Source: Citrobacter freundii
Lineage (GTDB): Bacteria > Pseudomonadota > Gammaproteobacteria > Enterobacterales > Enterobacteriaceae
Direction of reading: 5' to 3'
Length of the DNA: 64,000 bases
Assembly: GCF_029717145.1 (NCBI RefSeq)
Contig: NZ_CP099222.1
Span: 3,100,001-3,164,000 of the forward strand
Below, one piece after another: positions 53,737 to 63,920 of the stretch. The position numbers and the translations under genes were made by a program. The notes beneath the pieces were generated by a model. That model was not told where the DNA came from. It saw only the letters and a program-made list of their open reading frames with translations, and did no database searches. Each line of letters starts with the position of its first letter. Position 1 is the stretch's first letter.

Positions 53737-54849
53737 CTACCGGGGGCTCACCTTCAGTAGTTGCCCGTCGGACTCGTCGGTTAACACATACAAATAACCG
53801 TCTGGTCCGACACGCACATCGCGGATCCGCTGTCCTCTTTCGCGTAAAATACGCCCGTCCTCAGTAACCTGATTCCCGTTAACGCTTAAAACGATCACAT
53901 CCTGGTCTTTTAACGCGCCAATAAACACCTTCTGCCGCCACTGCGCAAAGGTATCGCTATTGTAAAAAGCCATCCCGCTGACCGCCGGCGACTTTTCCCA
54001 GTAGAAAACAGGCTGTTCCGTACCCTCAACAATTCCACCTTTAGCCTCCGGTATTTTTAAACCGCTGTAGTTCATCCCCCAGGTCGCTAACGGCCAGCCG
54101 TAGTTTTTACCTTTCTCGGGGATATTAATTTCGTCGCCACCGCGCGGGCCATGTTCGTTGAGCCACAGCGTGTCACTCCAGGGATTCATCGCCATCCCCT
54201 GTGGATTACGGATGCCATAGGACCAAATCTCAGGTCGAGCACCGGCCTGGTTCACAAATGGATTATCCGGCGGAATGCTGCCCTCATCGGTCAGTCGCAC
54301 CACCTTACCCTGCAGCTTGTCCAGATCCTGAGCGGTAGCGCGCTGATTATTTTCACCCAGACCAATAAACAGGTGGCCTTTACCGTCAAACACCATGCGG
54401 CCACCAAAATGGTTGCCGGTTGAAAGTTTTGGCATCTGGCGAAAAACCGTCTGGAACGCCTGCAGATGTTTGAGATCGTCGCTCAGTCGTCCATAACCGA
54501 CTGCCGTACCGGCCTTACCCTCATAGTCGGCTTCAGCAAAGCTGAGCCAAACCCGCCGGGAACGTTCAAAATCCGGGGCGAGCACCACATCGAGTAACCC
54601 CCCCTGACCGTGCGCCCAAACCTTTGGTACCCCGGTTAGCGGATCGGAAAGTCCTTCCCCCGCCTGCCATAGTCGCAACTGTCCACCCCGCAGCGTGAGT
54701 AATATGCCGCGGTTGTCAGGTAAAAAGGCCAAGGACCAGGGGTGATCAAGTTTGGTTTGCAGCACCTCAACCTTCAGCGCAGACGGTTCAGCACTGGTGT
54801 GAGGGGCAAACAGTAACAGTGGGGCCGCACAGAGAAAGAGTCGCCGCAT
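53737..54849 (-). CDS. yliI: PQQ-dependent aldose sugar dehydrogenase YliI (Asd)
   Basis: A soluble periplasmic beta-propeller sugar dehydrogenase that uses pyrroloquinoline quinone. A signal peptide ends at TSA. The propeller motifs GNHFGGRMVFDGKGHLFIG, SYGIRNPQGMA and NEHGPRGGDEIN match the family. 370 aa, against 371 in E. coli. Most enterics do not make PQQ, so activity depends on supplied cofactor. Confidence 0.95.
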   Translation of the reverse strand: MRRLFLCAAPLLLFAPHTSAEPSALKVEVLQTKLDHPWSLAFLPDNRGILLTLRGGQLRLWQAGEGLSDPLTGVPKVWAHGQGGLLDVVLAPDFERSRRVWLSFAEADYEGKAGTAVGYGRLSDDLKHLQAFQTVFRQMPKLSTGNHFGGRMVFDGKGHLFIGLGENNQRATAQDLDKLQGKVVRLTDEGSIPPDNPFVNQAGARPEIWSYGIRNPQGMAMNPWSDTLWLNEHGPRGGDEINIPEKGKNYGWPLATWGMNYSGLKIPEAKGGIVEGTEQPVFYWEKSPAVSGMAFYNSDTFAQWRQKVFIGALKDQDVIVLSVNGNQVTEDGRILRERGQRIRDVRVGPDGYLYVLTDESDGQLLKVSPR

Positions 54850-54951
54850 AACACCTCCTTAATGGCTCTGCATAAAGCGTAGCCAGCAAGGGGCTATTTC
54901 CCGCAACTTTTACACAATCTTAACGAAAAGGGGGAGCGCCCTCCCCCGGAT

Positions 54952-55338
54952 TCAGACATGTTCCAGCGTTGAGTACATTTGCAAACACTGGATACTCAGC
55001 GTCAGCGTTGTCAGGCAGTTTTCCAGTTTCTCTGCGTTAACGGCGATAAAGGTCGGACAATCGTGATGTCCGCTCATCAGACAAACAGCCGCGGCGGCTA
55101 ACGCGCCTTCAGCACGGCGCAGGGCATTCCACTCTTCCTGGTCAAGATGCATACCGTGGAGCTGTGATTGGTCATCATGCAGTTCGCGATTCAGTGCAAA
55201 AAAATTATCACGCAGACGATCGCTCTCACTCACTGACATATAGCCTTTCGCTTTCCTCAACAACAGATAAGCGGCGAGATCGATACGGGCGTTTATCAAC
55301 TTGTTGAGAAGATCGGTTCTCAGTCTGTCAACGACCAT
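54952..55338 (-). CDS. bssR: Biofilm regulator BssR
   Basis: A 128-aa protein of the BssR family; in E. coli it affects biofilm formation and indole/AI-2-linked regulation. The start MVVDRLRTDLL follows GAGGAGGAACAAAGT, a strong ribosome site; an ATG eleven codons earlier is rejected. Family core GYMSVSESDRLRDNFFALN is present. Confidence 0.92.
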   Translation of the reverse strand: MVVDRLRTDLLNKLINARIDLAAYLLLRKAKGYMSVSESDRLRDNFFALNRELHDDQSQLHGMHLDQEEWNALRRAEGALAAAAVCLMSGHHDCPTFIAVNAEKLENCLTTLTLSIQCLQMYSTLEHV

Positions 55339-55545
55339 ACTTTGTTCCTCCTCTTTCCAACCATGGTGCAACTTAATAGTATGGTCGTTTTTTGAACAAA
55401 TTGATGCTCCACGTCAATAAACCCTAATTGATTAACATTATTTACAATGTTACAACACACAGAGAAACCGTCTGTTTCTGACGTAGCGATAATTTTTTGC
55501 TATACCTGATGGGGTTACTGTCGCGACACGGATGATGAGGGGTCT

Positions 55546-56472
55546 ATGTCAAAAGCAAATGATGCCGAGAAGATACGCACGCTATCAAAGATAGACCTGA
55601 ATCTGCTCACCATTTTCTGTTTAATTTATAGTGTAGGGAGCATTACCCGCGTCGCCGATATGCTGAATATTTCTCCCTCGGCTGTCAGTCAGTCGTTAAA
55701 AAAACTGCGCGAACTGATGGGAGATAATCTTTTTGTTCGCAGCGGCAATGCGTTATTACCAACCGTCTATTCCGACGAGCTTTACGACAATGCAATCCCG
55801 ATTATTGATAAACTGTCGCTGCTAATGCCACATACTTCCCCGGCATCCAGAAAAAGGCTCACGCTGTATACGGAATCGTTTATTTCACCGATCGTTATTC
55901 CCGACGTTACGGAAAAAATAATCAACAATAACGCGGATATCAGTCTCCTGCATCTTACCGCTGATTTAAATGAGCAGAGTATTATTGAGCTGCTCACGAT
56001 GCGGCAGGCTGATGTTGTTTTTTCTACCTTTTCCGTGGAATCAGGCAGTATTTCCTGTCACAAAATATGTGATATGCGGCTGGTACTGGCAGCGTCACAA
56101 AATAATACGTTGTATGGTCATTCGATCAGTGAGGAAATGTTCAGAAGTGCCAATCTGGTGGGCTACAACACTAAAAACGAGAAAATAATTTATCACCGCA
56201 GCATCGTGGATAAAAAATTCAGAACCGGGGATCGCTGCCTGCTAACCTCTTCTTTTACCGCGATCCTCACGATTGTCGCGAATACCCAATGTTTAGGGGT
56301 GATCCCGGAAAAAGTCTTCGCCACGCATGCGCCACTTTATGGCCTGAAAAAAATCAATACGCCGTTCCCGTTACCGCAATTCAGTATTTTTGCCTCATCG
56401 CGCAAAGAAACCAATACCCATAAGCTCCTGGCGCCAATTCTCGCCGATTTACAAGCATCCTCCCTGTTCTGA
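55546..56472 (+). CDS. LysR-family transcriptional regulator
   Basis: A 308-aa regulator with an N-terminal helix-turn-helix (ITRVADMLNISPSAVSQSLK, residues ~33-52) and a divergent effector domain. K-12 has no gene here between bssR and rimO. It converges on the glycogen-phosphorylase pseudogene with about 30 bases between stops. The two may have arrived together, but control of one by the other is only a guess. The effector is unknown. Confidence 0.85.
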   Translation: MSKANDAEKIRTLSKIDLNLLTIFCLIYSVGSITRVADMLNISPSAVSQSLKKLRELMGDNLFVRSGNALLPTVYSDELYDNAIPIIDKLSLLMPHTSPASRKRLTLYTESFISPIVIPDVTEKIINNNADISLLHLTADLNEQSIIELLTMRQADVVFSTFSVESGSISCHKICDMRLVLAASQNNTLYGHSISEEMFRSANLVGYNTKNEKIIYHRSIVDKKFRTGDRCLLTSSFTAILTIVANTQCLGVIPEKVFATHAPLYGLKKINTPFPLPQFSIFASSRKETNTHKLLAPILADLQASSLF

Positions 56473-56504
56473 AAACCAGGGAGAACACCCGTTGTGATTA
56501 AGGG

Positions 56505-58041
56505 TTAGACATGGATCCGGGTAATACGCCAAATATTATTGGCGTATTCCTGTACCGTTCTGTCCGACGAGAAGTACCCCATATTGGCAATATTATGCAG
56601 CGTTTTCGTCGTCCACTCACGGGGAGTACGATACAACTCATCCACAGAGTCCTGGCAATCAACATAGCGGCGATAATCCGCTAACACCTGATAATGGTCA
56701 CCAAAGTTGATCAATGAATCGAGGATGTTGCGATACCGCCCAGGCTCCTGTGGACTAAACAGGCCGGTGCCAATTTGCGTCAGTGCCTGATGCAGTTCGG
56801 CATCATTCTCAAAAATCGTTCTTGGGTTATAGCCGTCACGTCGTAAGGCGTCGACTTCCTGCGCCGTATTACCAAAGATAAAGATGTTATCTTCGCCGAC
56901 ATATTCCTGCATTTCAATATTCGCCCCGTCCAGCGTGCCAATGGTCAACGCACCATTTAAGCCAAACTTCATATTGCTGGTACCGGAAGCCTCGGTCCCT
57001 GCCAGTGAAATTTGCTCGGAAAGGTCAGCCGCCGGAATAATTAGCTGCGCCAGGCTGACGCTGTAATCCGGGATAAACACCACCTTCAGCTTGCCGCCGA
57101 TTTGTGGATCGTTATTCACCCGCTGTGCCACGTCATTTATTAAGCGAATAATCTGTTTCGCCATGTGGTACGACGAAGCAGCCTTACCGGCAAAGATATT
57201 CACACGAGGAACCCAGTTTTCATTCGGTGCAGCTTTAATACGGTTGTAGCGTGTAATCACGTGGAGTACGTTCAATAATTGACGCTTGTACTCGTGGATA
57301 CGCTTCACCTGTACATCAAACAGGGCCGCAGGATCCACCACCACCCCGTACTGGGTGGCAATATGGTGCGCCAGCCGCTGTTTATTTTTGTGTTTCGCGC
57401 GATGCACCGCATCGTTCACGCTTGGATAATCAATATACTGTTTCAGATCAGCAAGCTGCATCAGGTTAGTGCGCCAGTTCTGACCGATATTCTCATCCAG
57501 TACGTTTGCCAGCGGCGGGTTCGCCAATGCCAGCCAGCGACGGGCCGTCACGCCATTCGTGACATTAGTAAACCGCATCGGGAAGATACGCGCAAAATCA
57601 GCAAACAGTGATTCCGTCATCAATTTTGAATGTAATGCCGACACGCCGTTCACTTTATGACTGACCACGACGGCCAGCCAGGCCATCCGCACCACCCGGC
57701 CATGCGATTCATCAATTAACGAGACCCGTTTAAGCAGCTCACTGTCATCATGATATTTATCCGCCACGGATTTCAGGAAGCGATCGTTAATTTCAAAAAT
57801 AATTTGCAAATGGCGCGGCAGGATCCGGCTCAGCATCTCTACCGGCCATGTTTCCAGCGCTTCACTCATCAAAGTGTGGTTGGTATAGGAGAAAATCTGA
57901 CAAGTCACGTCAAACGCATCATCCCATGCAAATTGATGATTATCGATTAACAGACGCATCAATTCCGGGATCGCCAGAACCGGGTGGGTATCATTAAGGT
58001 GAATCGCGATTTTATCAGCCAGATTATGATAAGTTTTGTGC
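56505..58041 (-). pseudogene. Glycogen/alpha-glucan phosphorylase paralogue, 5' third deleted by IS1
   Basis: The sequence aligns with E. coli GlgP from about residue 310 ([20 protein letters not shown]) to the C-terminus: some 510 of about 815 residues remain. The pyridoxal-phosphate lysine (ASGTSNMKF) and [10 protein letters not shown] motifs are intact, but the N-terminal domain, promoter and start are gone. IS1 begins at the broken end; the few residues upstream of HKTYHN come from IS1. It is clearly diverged from GlgP, so it is a second phosphorylase gene rather than the glg-operon copy. Almost certainly inactive. Confidence 0.93.
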
Positions 58042-58096
58042 GGTGATGCTGCCAACTTACTGATTTAGTGTATGATGGTGTTTTTGAGGTGCTCCT

Positions 58097-58372
58097 GTGG
58101 CTTCTGTTTCTATCAGCTGTCCCTCCTGTTCAGCTACTGACGGGGTGGTGCGTAACGGCAAAAGCACCGCCGGACATCAGCGCTATCTCTGCTCTCACTG
58201 CCGTAAAACATGGCAACTGCAGTTCACTTACACCGCTTCTCAACCCGGTACGCACCAGAAAATCATTGATATGGCCATGAATGGCGTTGGATGCCGGGCA
58301 ACCGCCCGCATTATGGGCGTTGGCCTCAACACGATTTTACGTCACTTAAAAAACTCAGGCCGCAGTCGGTAA
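58097..58372 (+). CDS. insA: IS1 InsA (transposition inhibitor / N-terminal frame)
   Basis: A 91-aa DNA-binding protein with a zinc-finger part (CPSC...CSHC) that represses IS1 transposition. A slippery A6C run at 58348-58354 allows -1 frameshifting into insB to make the transposase InsAB'. The sequence appears intact. Confidence 0.97.
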
Positions 58373-58794
58373 CCTCGCGCATACAGCCGGGCAGTGACGT
58401 CATCGTCTGCGCGGAAATGGACGAACAGTGGGGCTATGTCGGGGCTAAATCGCGCCAGCGCTGGCTGTTTTACGCGTATGACAGGCTCCGGAAGACGGTT
58501 GTGGCGCACGTCTTCGGTGAACGCACTATGGCGACGCTGGGGCGTCTTATGAGCCTGCTGTCACCCTTTGACGTGGTGATATGGATGACGGATGGCTGGC
58601 CGCTGTATGAATCCCGCCTGAAGGGAAAGCTGCACGTAATCAGCAAGCGATATACGCAGCGAATTGAGCGGCATAACCTGAATCTGAGGCAGCACCTGGC
58701 ACGGCTGGGACGGAAGTCGCTGTCGTTCTCAAAATCGGTGGAGCTGCATGACAAAGTCATCGGGCATTATCTGAACATAAAACACTATCAATAA
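58291..58794 (+). CDS. insB: IS1 InsB (transposase catalytic frame)
   Basis: The 167-aa second frame of IS1. It supplies the DDE-type catalytic region ([22 protein letters not shown], and [13 protein letters not shown]) of the InsAB' transposase. It is full length, so the element may still be active. Confidence 0.97.
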
Positions 58795-58888
58795 GTTGGA
58801 GTCATTACCTAAGCTCACACCATTAGCATAAAGGGTTCTCGCCATTTTAAGTTTTGACTGCAAAGCAATATCTTTCAAATTTAACCTC

Positions 58889-59050
58889 ATGAATAACGCT
58901 CGACATATTAAATTTAGAAGACTTCTTCTCTATAGCCAAGAAGTGACACTTAAAGCCGGAATTAGACTCTCTAAATACCTTGCTCCTGCCGATAAGCCAA
59001 TTACCGGTACTCCCCATTTAGAGCGTCCGACTTATGAACATCAGAGATAG
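58889..59050 (+). CDS. Possible 53-aa small protein upstream of rimO
   Basis: An open frame starting [17 protein letters not shown] and ending PTYEHQR, between IS1 and rimO. The ribosome site is weak and I know no homologue. It ends over the rimO promoter palindrome. It may be chance or a leftover of sequence deleted by IS1. Confidence 0.2.
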   Translation: MNNARHIKFRRLLLYSQEVTLKAGIRLSKYLAPADKPITGTPHLERPTYEHQR

Positions 59051-59076
59051 ATGTCACGCGATGGCATCTGTATAAT
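59049..59076 (+). promoter_or_regulatory. rimO promoter with overlapping inverted repeat
   Basis: A consensus -10 TATAAT lies at 59071-59076, about 34 bases before the rimO start. The -35 is poor and overlaps AGATGTCA-CGCGA-TGGCATCT (one mismatch), a possible operator at 59049-59069. Confidence 0.55.
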
Positions 59077-59109
59077 CCCCCGATTACGAGCAATGTACAG
59101 TATAAGAAA

Positions 59110-60417
59110 ATGGCAAAAATTGGTTTTATTTCACTAGGTTGTCCGAAAAACCTCGTTGATTCTGAGCGCATCCTGACTGAACTTCGTACCGAAGGTTATG
59201 ACGTGGTGCCGAATTACGACGACGCGGATATGGTTATCGTTAACACCTGCGGCTTTATCGACAGCGCGGTACAAGAATCACTGGAAGTGATTGGCGAAGC
59301 GCTGAACGAGAACGGCAAGGTGATTGTCACCGGCTGTCTGGGCGCGAAAGTCGATCAGATCCGTGAAGTTCACCCGAAGGTGCTGGAAATCACCGGACCG
59401 CACAGTTACGAGCAGGTTCTGGAACACGTTCACCATTACGTGCCAAAACCAAAACATAACCCGTTCCAGAGCCTGGTTCCTGAGCAGGGCGTCAAGCTGA
59501 CGCCGCGTCATTACGCCTATCTGAAGATCTCTGAAGGGTGCAATCACCGCTGCACGTTCTGCATCATTCCGTCCATGCGCGGCGATTTGGTCAGCCGTCC
59601 CATCGGCGAGGTACTCAGCGAAGCCAAGCGCCTGGTTGATGCGGGCGTCAAAGAGATTCTGGTAATCTCCCAGGATACCTCCGCTTACGGCGTGGATGTG
59701 AAGCACCGCACCGGCTTCCATAACGGTGAGCCAGTGAAAACCAGCATGGTTGATCTGTGCGAGCAGCTGTCAAAACTGGGTATCTGGACTCGTCTGCACT
59801 ACGTCTATCCGTACCCGCACGTCGATGATGTCATCCCGCTGATGGCGGAAGGCAAAATCCTGCCGTATCTGGACATCCCGCTGCAGCATGCCAGCCCGCG
59901 TATTCTTAAGCTGATGAAGCGCCCAGGTTCGGTAGACCGCCAGTTAGCGCGTATTAAGCAGTGGCGTGAAATCTGCCCTGAACTGACCCTGCGTTCAACG
60001 TTTATCGTCGGCTTCCCGGGTGAAACCGAAGAAGACTTCCAGATGCTGCTCGATTTCCTGAAAGAAGCGCGTCTGGATCGCGTCGGCTGCTTTAAATACA
60101 GCCCGGTAGAAGGTGCGGGGGCCAATGCGCTGCCGGATCAAATCCCGGAAGAGGTGAAAGAAGAACGCTGGAACCGCTTTATGCAATTGCAGCAGCAGAT
60201 CTCTGCTGAACGCTTGCAGGAGAAAGTCGGCCGCGAAATTCTGGTCATCGTCGATGAAGTTGACGAAGAAGGCGCGATTGGTCGCAGCATGGCAGACGCC
60301 CCGGAAATCGACGGCGCGGTGTATATGAATGGCGAAACCAACGTGAAGCCTGGCGATATCATCCGCGTGAAAGTCGAAAACGCAGACGAATACGATCTGT
60401 GGGGCAGCCGCGTTTAA
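59110..60417 (+). CDS. rimO: Ribosomal protein S12 methylthiotransferase
   Basis: RimO is a radical SAM enzyme that adds a methylthio group to Asp88 of S12. The N-terminal UPF0004 domain ([18 protein letters not shown]), the radical SAM motif CNHRCTFC and the C-terminal TRAM domain are all seen. It is 435 aa; E. coli RimO is 441 with a slightly longer N-terminus. Confidence 0.97.
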   Translation: MAKIGFISLGCPKNLVDSERILTELRTEGYDVVPNYDDADMVIVNTCGFIDSAVQESLEVIGEALNENGKVIVTGCLGAKVDQIREVHPKVLEITGPHSYEQVLEHVHHYVPKPKHNPFQSLVPEQGVKLTPRHYAYLKISEGCNHRCTFCIIPSMRGDLVSRPIGEVLSEAKRLVDAGVKEILVISQDTSAYGVDVKHRTGFHNGEPVKTSMVDLCEQLSKLGIWTRLHYVYPYPHVDDVIPLMAEGKILPYLDIPLQHASPRILKLMKRPGSVDRQLARIKQWREICPELTLRSTFIVGFPGETEEDFQMLLDFLKEARLDRVGCFKYSPVEGAGANALPDQIPEEVKEERWNRFMQLQQQISAERLQEKVGREILVIVDEVDEEGAIGRSMADAPEIDGAVYMNGETNVKPGDIIRVKVENADEYDLWGSRV

Positions 60418-60430
60418 CTCATCGTCACCT

Positions 60431-60477
60431 AACAGTAGGCCGGATAAGGCATTTATGCCGTCCTCCGGCCTACTGTT
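60431..60477. repeat. REP-type palindrome between rimO and gsiD
   Basis: A perfect 14-bp stem (AACAGTAGGCCGGA with its complement), with an inner GGCATTTATGCC palindrome and GCCGGATAAGGC, the enterobacterial REP core. It sits between convergent genes and probably protects or ends both transcripts. Confidence 0.8.
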
Positions 60478-61388
60478 TATCCTTTAATCTTCGGGTCCAG
60501 CGCGTCGCGCAGGCCATCACCCAATAAGTTAAACGCCAGCACCGTCAGGAATATTGCCACCGCCGGGAATATCGCCACGTGTGGAGCAATCACCATATCC
60601 GCCCGCGCTTCGTTGAGCATCGCGCCCCACTCCGGCGTCGGTGGCTGAGCACCCAATCCCAGGAACGACAAACTCGCGGCGGAGATGATCGACGTCCCGA
60701 TGCGCATGGTAAAAAAGACCACGATCGACGAGACCGTCCCCGGCAAAATATGGTTGAAGATAATGGTCGTATCGCTGGCGCCAATGCTGCGCGCCGACTC
60801 AATAAACGTCTGCTGTTTGAGCACCAACGTATTCCCACGCACCAGTCGCGCAAAGGCTGGAATGGAGAAGATAGCGACGGCAATTATCACGTTAGCAATG
60901 CCGCTGCCGAGCACCGCCACCACCGCTATCGCCAGCAGAATACCCGGAAAAGCGAATAGCACATCGCAGATACGCATAATCAGCCGATCCCACCAGCCTT
61001 CGTAATAACCTGCCAGCAGACCCAACACCGTACCTATGGCCGCGCCAATAAATACGGCAAACACCCCTGCCGCCAGCGAAATTTGCGCGCCAACCAGCAC
61101 GCGGCTAAAAATATCCCGCCCCAGCGAATCGACGCCAAACCAGTGCAACATCGACGGCCCATCATTGAGGCGGTCATAGTCGAAGTAATTCTCGGCATCA
61201 AACGGCGTCAACCAACGGGCAAATATCGCCACCAGGATCAAGGCCAGCACGAATAACCCGGCGATCATCGCCACACGCTGGCGACGAAAACGCCGCCAGA
61301 ACTCGTGCCACGGCGTGCGGATCTGTTCAGGCTTAACGAGCGGCATTGCATTTAAAATCGCCTGTCGGCGCCAGTTAAAAAATCGCAT
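60477..61388 (-). CDS. gsiD: Glutathione ABC transporter permease GsiD
   Basis: A 303-aa permease of the GsiABCD importer for reduced glutathione. It has six membrane segments, an N-terminal cytosolic OppC-type segment and the EAA loop [21 protein letters not shown]. It is the last gene of the operon. In K-12 yliE and yliF lie between it and rimO; they are absent here. Confidence 0.96.
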   Translation of the reverse strand: MRFFNWRRQAILNAMPLVKPEQIRTPWHEFWRRFRRQRVAMIAGLFVLALILVAIFARWLTPFDAENYFDYDRLNDGPSMLHWFGVDSLGRDIFSRVLVGAQISLAAGVFAVFIGAAIGTVLGLLAGYYEGWWDRLIMRICDVLFAFPGILLAIAVVAVLGSGIANVIIAVAIFSIPAFARLVRGNTLVLKQQTFIESARSIGASDTTIIFNHILPGTVSSIVVFFTMRIGTSIISAASLSFLGLGAQPPTPEWGAMLNEARADMVIAPHVAIFPAVAIFLTVLAFNLLGDGLRDALDPKIKG

Positions 61389-61390
61389 CC

Positions 61391-62311
61391 TTACTTGTAC
61401 CTGATAGCCGGATTAATGGCGGCATAGAGCACATCCACCACTAAGTTAATAAGAATAAACTCCAGAGAAAATAACAGCACCTCGGCCTGAATCACCGGGT
61501 AGTCTCGCATTTCTACCGAGTCCACCAACAATCGTCCGAGCCCTGGCCAGTTAAAGACTTTCTCAACCACAATGGAGCCACCAAGCAAAAAGCCAAACTG
61601 CAGCCCCATCATCGTGACGACCGGGATCATCGCGTTACGCAAACCGTGTTTTAACACCACCCAGGTTTCACTCACCCCTTTTGCCCGCGCGGTGCGCATG
61701 TAATCTTCGCTGAGCACATCGACAAACGAGGCGCGGGTAAAACGCGCCAATACCGCTGCCACCGCCGCGCCCAGCGTGATAGAGGGCAGGATATAATGCT
61801 GCCAGGAATCCGCGCCCACGGTGGGTAACCAGCCGAGCTCCACGGAAAAAATCTGCATTAACAGCATGCCGAGGGCAAACGCCGGGAAGGAGATCCCGGT
61901 GACCGCAAGGGTCATACTCAACCTGTCCGGCCAGCGATTTCGCCATACGGCGGCGATGATCCCTGCCGTCATGCCAAACAAGACCGCCCACGTCATGCTG
62001 GCAATCGTCAACCAGAATGAGGGCATAAAGCGGCTGGCAATCTCTTCAGCAACCGGACGACGCGACACCATCGAGGTGCCAAAGTCACCTTGCAACACGT
62101 TCGTCATGTAATGCCAGAACTGAATATGCAGCGGCTGGTCCAGACCCAACTGCTGGCGCACCAGCTCAATCACCTCAGCGTCGGCCTCCGGTCCGGCAAT
62201 CAACCGGGCCGGATCGCCTGGCAACAAATGAACAAATAAAAATACCAGCACCGCGACGATAAGTAGCGTTGGAATCAACCCCAGCAGGCGCTTGAAAACA
62301 TAATTAAGCAT
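61391..62311 (-). CDS. gsiC: Glutathione ABC transporter permease GsiC
   Basis: A 306-aa OppB-type permease partner of GsiD, with six membrane helices and the EAA region [20 protein letters not shown]. The gap to gsiD is two bases, so they are coupled. Confidence 0.97.
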   Translation of the reverse strand: MLNYVFKRLLGLIPTLLIVAVLVFLFVHLLPGDPARLIAGPEADAEVIELVRQQLGLDQPLHIQFWHYMTNVLQGDFGTSMVSRRPVAEEIASRFMPSFWLTIASMTWAVLFGMTAGIIAAVWRNRWPDRLSMTLAVTGISFPAFALGMLLMQIFSVELGWLPTVGADSWQHYILPSITLGAAVAAVLARFTRASFVDVLSEDYMRTARAKGVSETWVVLKHGLRNAMIPVVTMMGLQFGFLLGGSIVVEKVFNWPGLGRLLVDSVEMRDYPVIQAEVLLFSLEFILINLVVDVLYAAINPAIRYK

Positions 62312-62358
62312 CAGACTCCCTTCGGCGGCCCCCGGTGTTCAGGGGCCGAATGAATAGC

Positions 62359-63897
62359 TTATTGCAAATCCGCATCATCAAAACTAAATCCGGTGTCCGG
62401 CATAATCCAGAATCCGGTCAACTTGGTACTGTGCGCAGAGATCAGTTTCTCCACCACCAGCGGGATCCACGGCGACTCTTTCCAGATGATATCCTGTGCA
62501 TCTTTGTACAATCGCGCTTTTTCGCTCGGATCGTTCGTTTGCAGCGCCGCGGCTAAATCGCTGTCCACCTGCTTGTTACTGTAAAACGCCGTATTAAACA
62601 ACGTTGGTGGCCAGTTTTGCGAAGCAAATAGCGGTGATAATGCCCAGTCAGCTTCGCCCGTCGACGCCGACCAGCCGGTGTAGAACATCCGTACCCCGCT
62701 CTCTTTCTGCGCCTTACCTTCAACTTCTGCCGCCCGCTGTCCGGCATCCATCGCCGTCACCTGCGCCTTCACGCCGACCTGCGCTAACTGCTGCTGGGTA
62801 AATTGCAGCACTTTCTGCGCGGTGCTGTGATTATGCGATGACCACAGCGTGGTGGTAAAGCCGTTGGGATAACCCGCCTCTTTCAGCAACTCACGGGCTT
62901 TCGCCGGATCGTAAGGCCACGGCGTATAGCTTTGCGCGTAGGCTATCGCGGGCGGCAGCACGCCGGTCGCCGGTGTGGCGTAACCGGCAAATGCCACTTT
63001 TACCAACGCCTGGCGGTTAATGGCATAGTTCAGCGCCTCACGCACCTTCGGATTATCAAACGGTTTTTGCGTCACGTTCATGCTGATATAACGCTGCATG
63101 ATCGACGGACTGGCAACCAGTTCCAGGTTTTTGTTCTTCGCCAGTAATGCGGCCTGCTCGTAAGGGATCGGGAAGGCAAATTGTGCCTCGCCGGTCTGCA
63201 ACATCGCCGCACGGGTGTTATTGTCGGTCACCGGACGCCAGGTAATCGTATCAAGCTTCGGCAGGCCCTGCTGCCAGTAACCAGCGAACTTTTTCACCTT
63301 CACAAAATCGGTCTGATTCCAGGTTTCAAGCTGATAAGGCCCGGTACCCACCGGATGGAAGCCGATATCTTTACCGTATTTCTTCAGCGCCGCCGGCGAT
63401 ATCATTGCCGTTGCCGGGTGCGCCAGGATATTAATAAACGCCGAGAACGGCTGTTTCAGCGTGATCTTCACCGTCGTCGCATCAACGGCCTCGGTGTTAG
63501 CGATATTTTTATACAGGTTATAGCGTTTAAGATGATTTTCCGGATTGCTGGCTCGCTCAAGGTTAGCTTTCACCGCCTCTGCATTGAAATCGGTGCCATC
63601 CTGAAACTTCACCCCCTGCCGCAGTTTGACGGTATAGGTTAAGCCGTCATCGGAAACGGTATAGCTTTCTGCCAGCACATTTTTCAGCTTCATCTCTTTA
63701 TCAAGACCGAAAAGCCCCTGATAAAACGACTTCGCCACCGCCTGCGACAGCGTGTCATTCGCGTCATAGGGATCGAGCGTAGTAAAATTAGACCCTACCG
63801 CCACCACCACGTCTTTTGCCGACCAGGCAGGGGACGCAGCCAGTGCAGAGGCAACCCCCAGCGCAACCAGCCATTTACGAGCAACAATTTGTCTCAT
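62359..63897 (-). CDS. gsiB: Glutathione-binding periplasmic protein GsiB
   Basis: A 512-aa extracytoplasmic receptor of the SBP5 (DppA/OppA-like) family. A signal peptide ([14 protein letters not shown]) is followed by [19 protein letters not shown]. It matches E. coli GsiB in length and sequence, and lies between gsiA and gsiC in the standard order. Confidence 0.97.
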   Translation of the reverse strand: MRQIVARKWLVALGVASALAASPAWSAKDVVVAVGSNFTTLDPYDANDTLSQAVAKSFYQGLFGLDKEMKLKNVLAESYTVSDDGLTYTVKLRQGVKFQDGTDFNAEAVKANLERASNPENHLKRYNLYKNIANTEAVDATTVKITLKQPFSAFINILAHPATAMISPAALKKYGKDIGFHPVGTGPYQLETWNQTDFVKVKKFAGYWQQGLPKLDTITWRPVTDNNTRAAMLQTGEAQFAFPIPYEQAALLAKNKNLELVASPSIMQRYISMNVTQKPFDNPKVREALNYAINRQALVKVAFAGYATPATGVLPPAIAYAQSYTPWPYDPAKARELLKEAGYPNGFTTTLWSSHNHSTAQKVLQFTQQQLAQVGVKAQVTAMDAGQRAAEVEGKAQKESGVRMFYTGWSASTGEADWALSPLFASQNWPPTLFNTAFYSNKQVDSDLAAALQTNDPSEKARLYKDAQDIIWKESPWIPLVVEKLISAHSTKLTGFWIMPDTGFSFDDADLQ

Positions 63898-63920
63898 GTT
63901 ATTCTCCTGAACCCTGCCTG

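Larger units (their letters stand above)
58042..58809 (+). mobile_element. IS1, complete (768 bp)
   Basis: The left end GGTGATGCTGCCAACTTA and the right end TAAGTTGGAGTCATTACC are complete inverted repeats, and the total length is exactly 768 bp. The 9 bases outside the ends differ (GTTTTGTGC and TAAGCTCAC), so there is no target duplication. Confidence 0.98.

Noticed and set aside
56505..58055. Intact 516-aa phosphorylase starting with MAASPHK
   Set aside because: The first residues are encoded by the IS1 end, and the real family N-terminus of about 300 residues is missing.
58033..58818. 9-bp target duplication flanking IS1
   Set aside because: The flanks GTTTTGTGC and TAAGCTCAC do not match at 8 or 9 bases.
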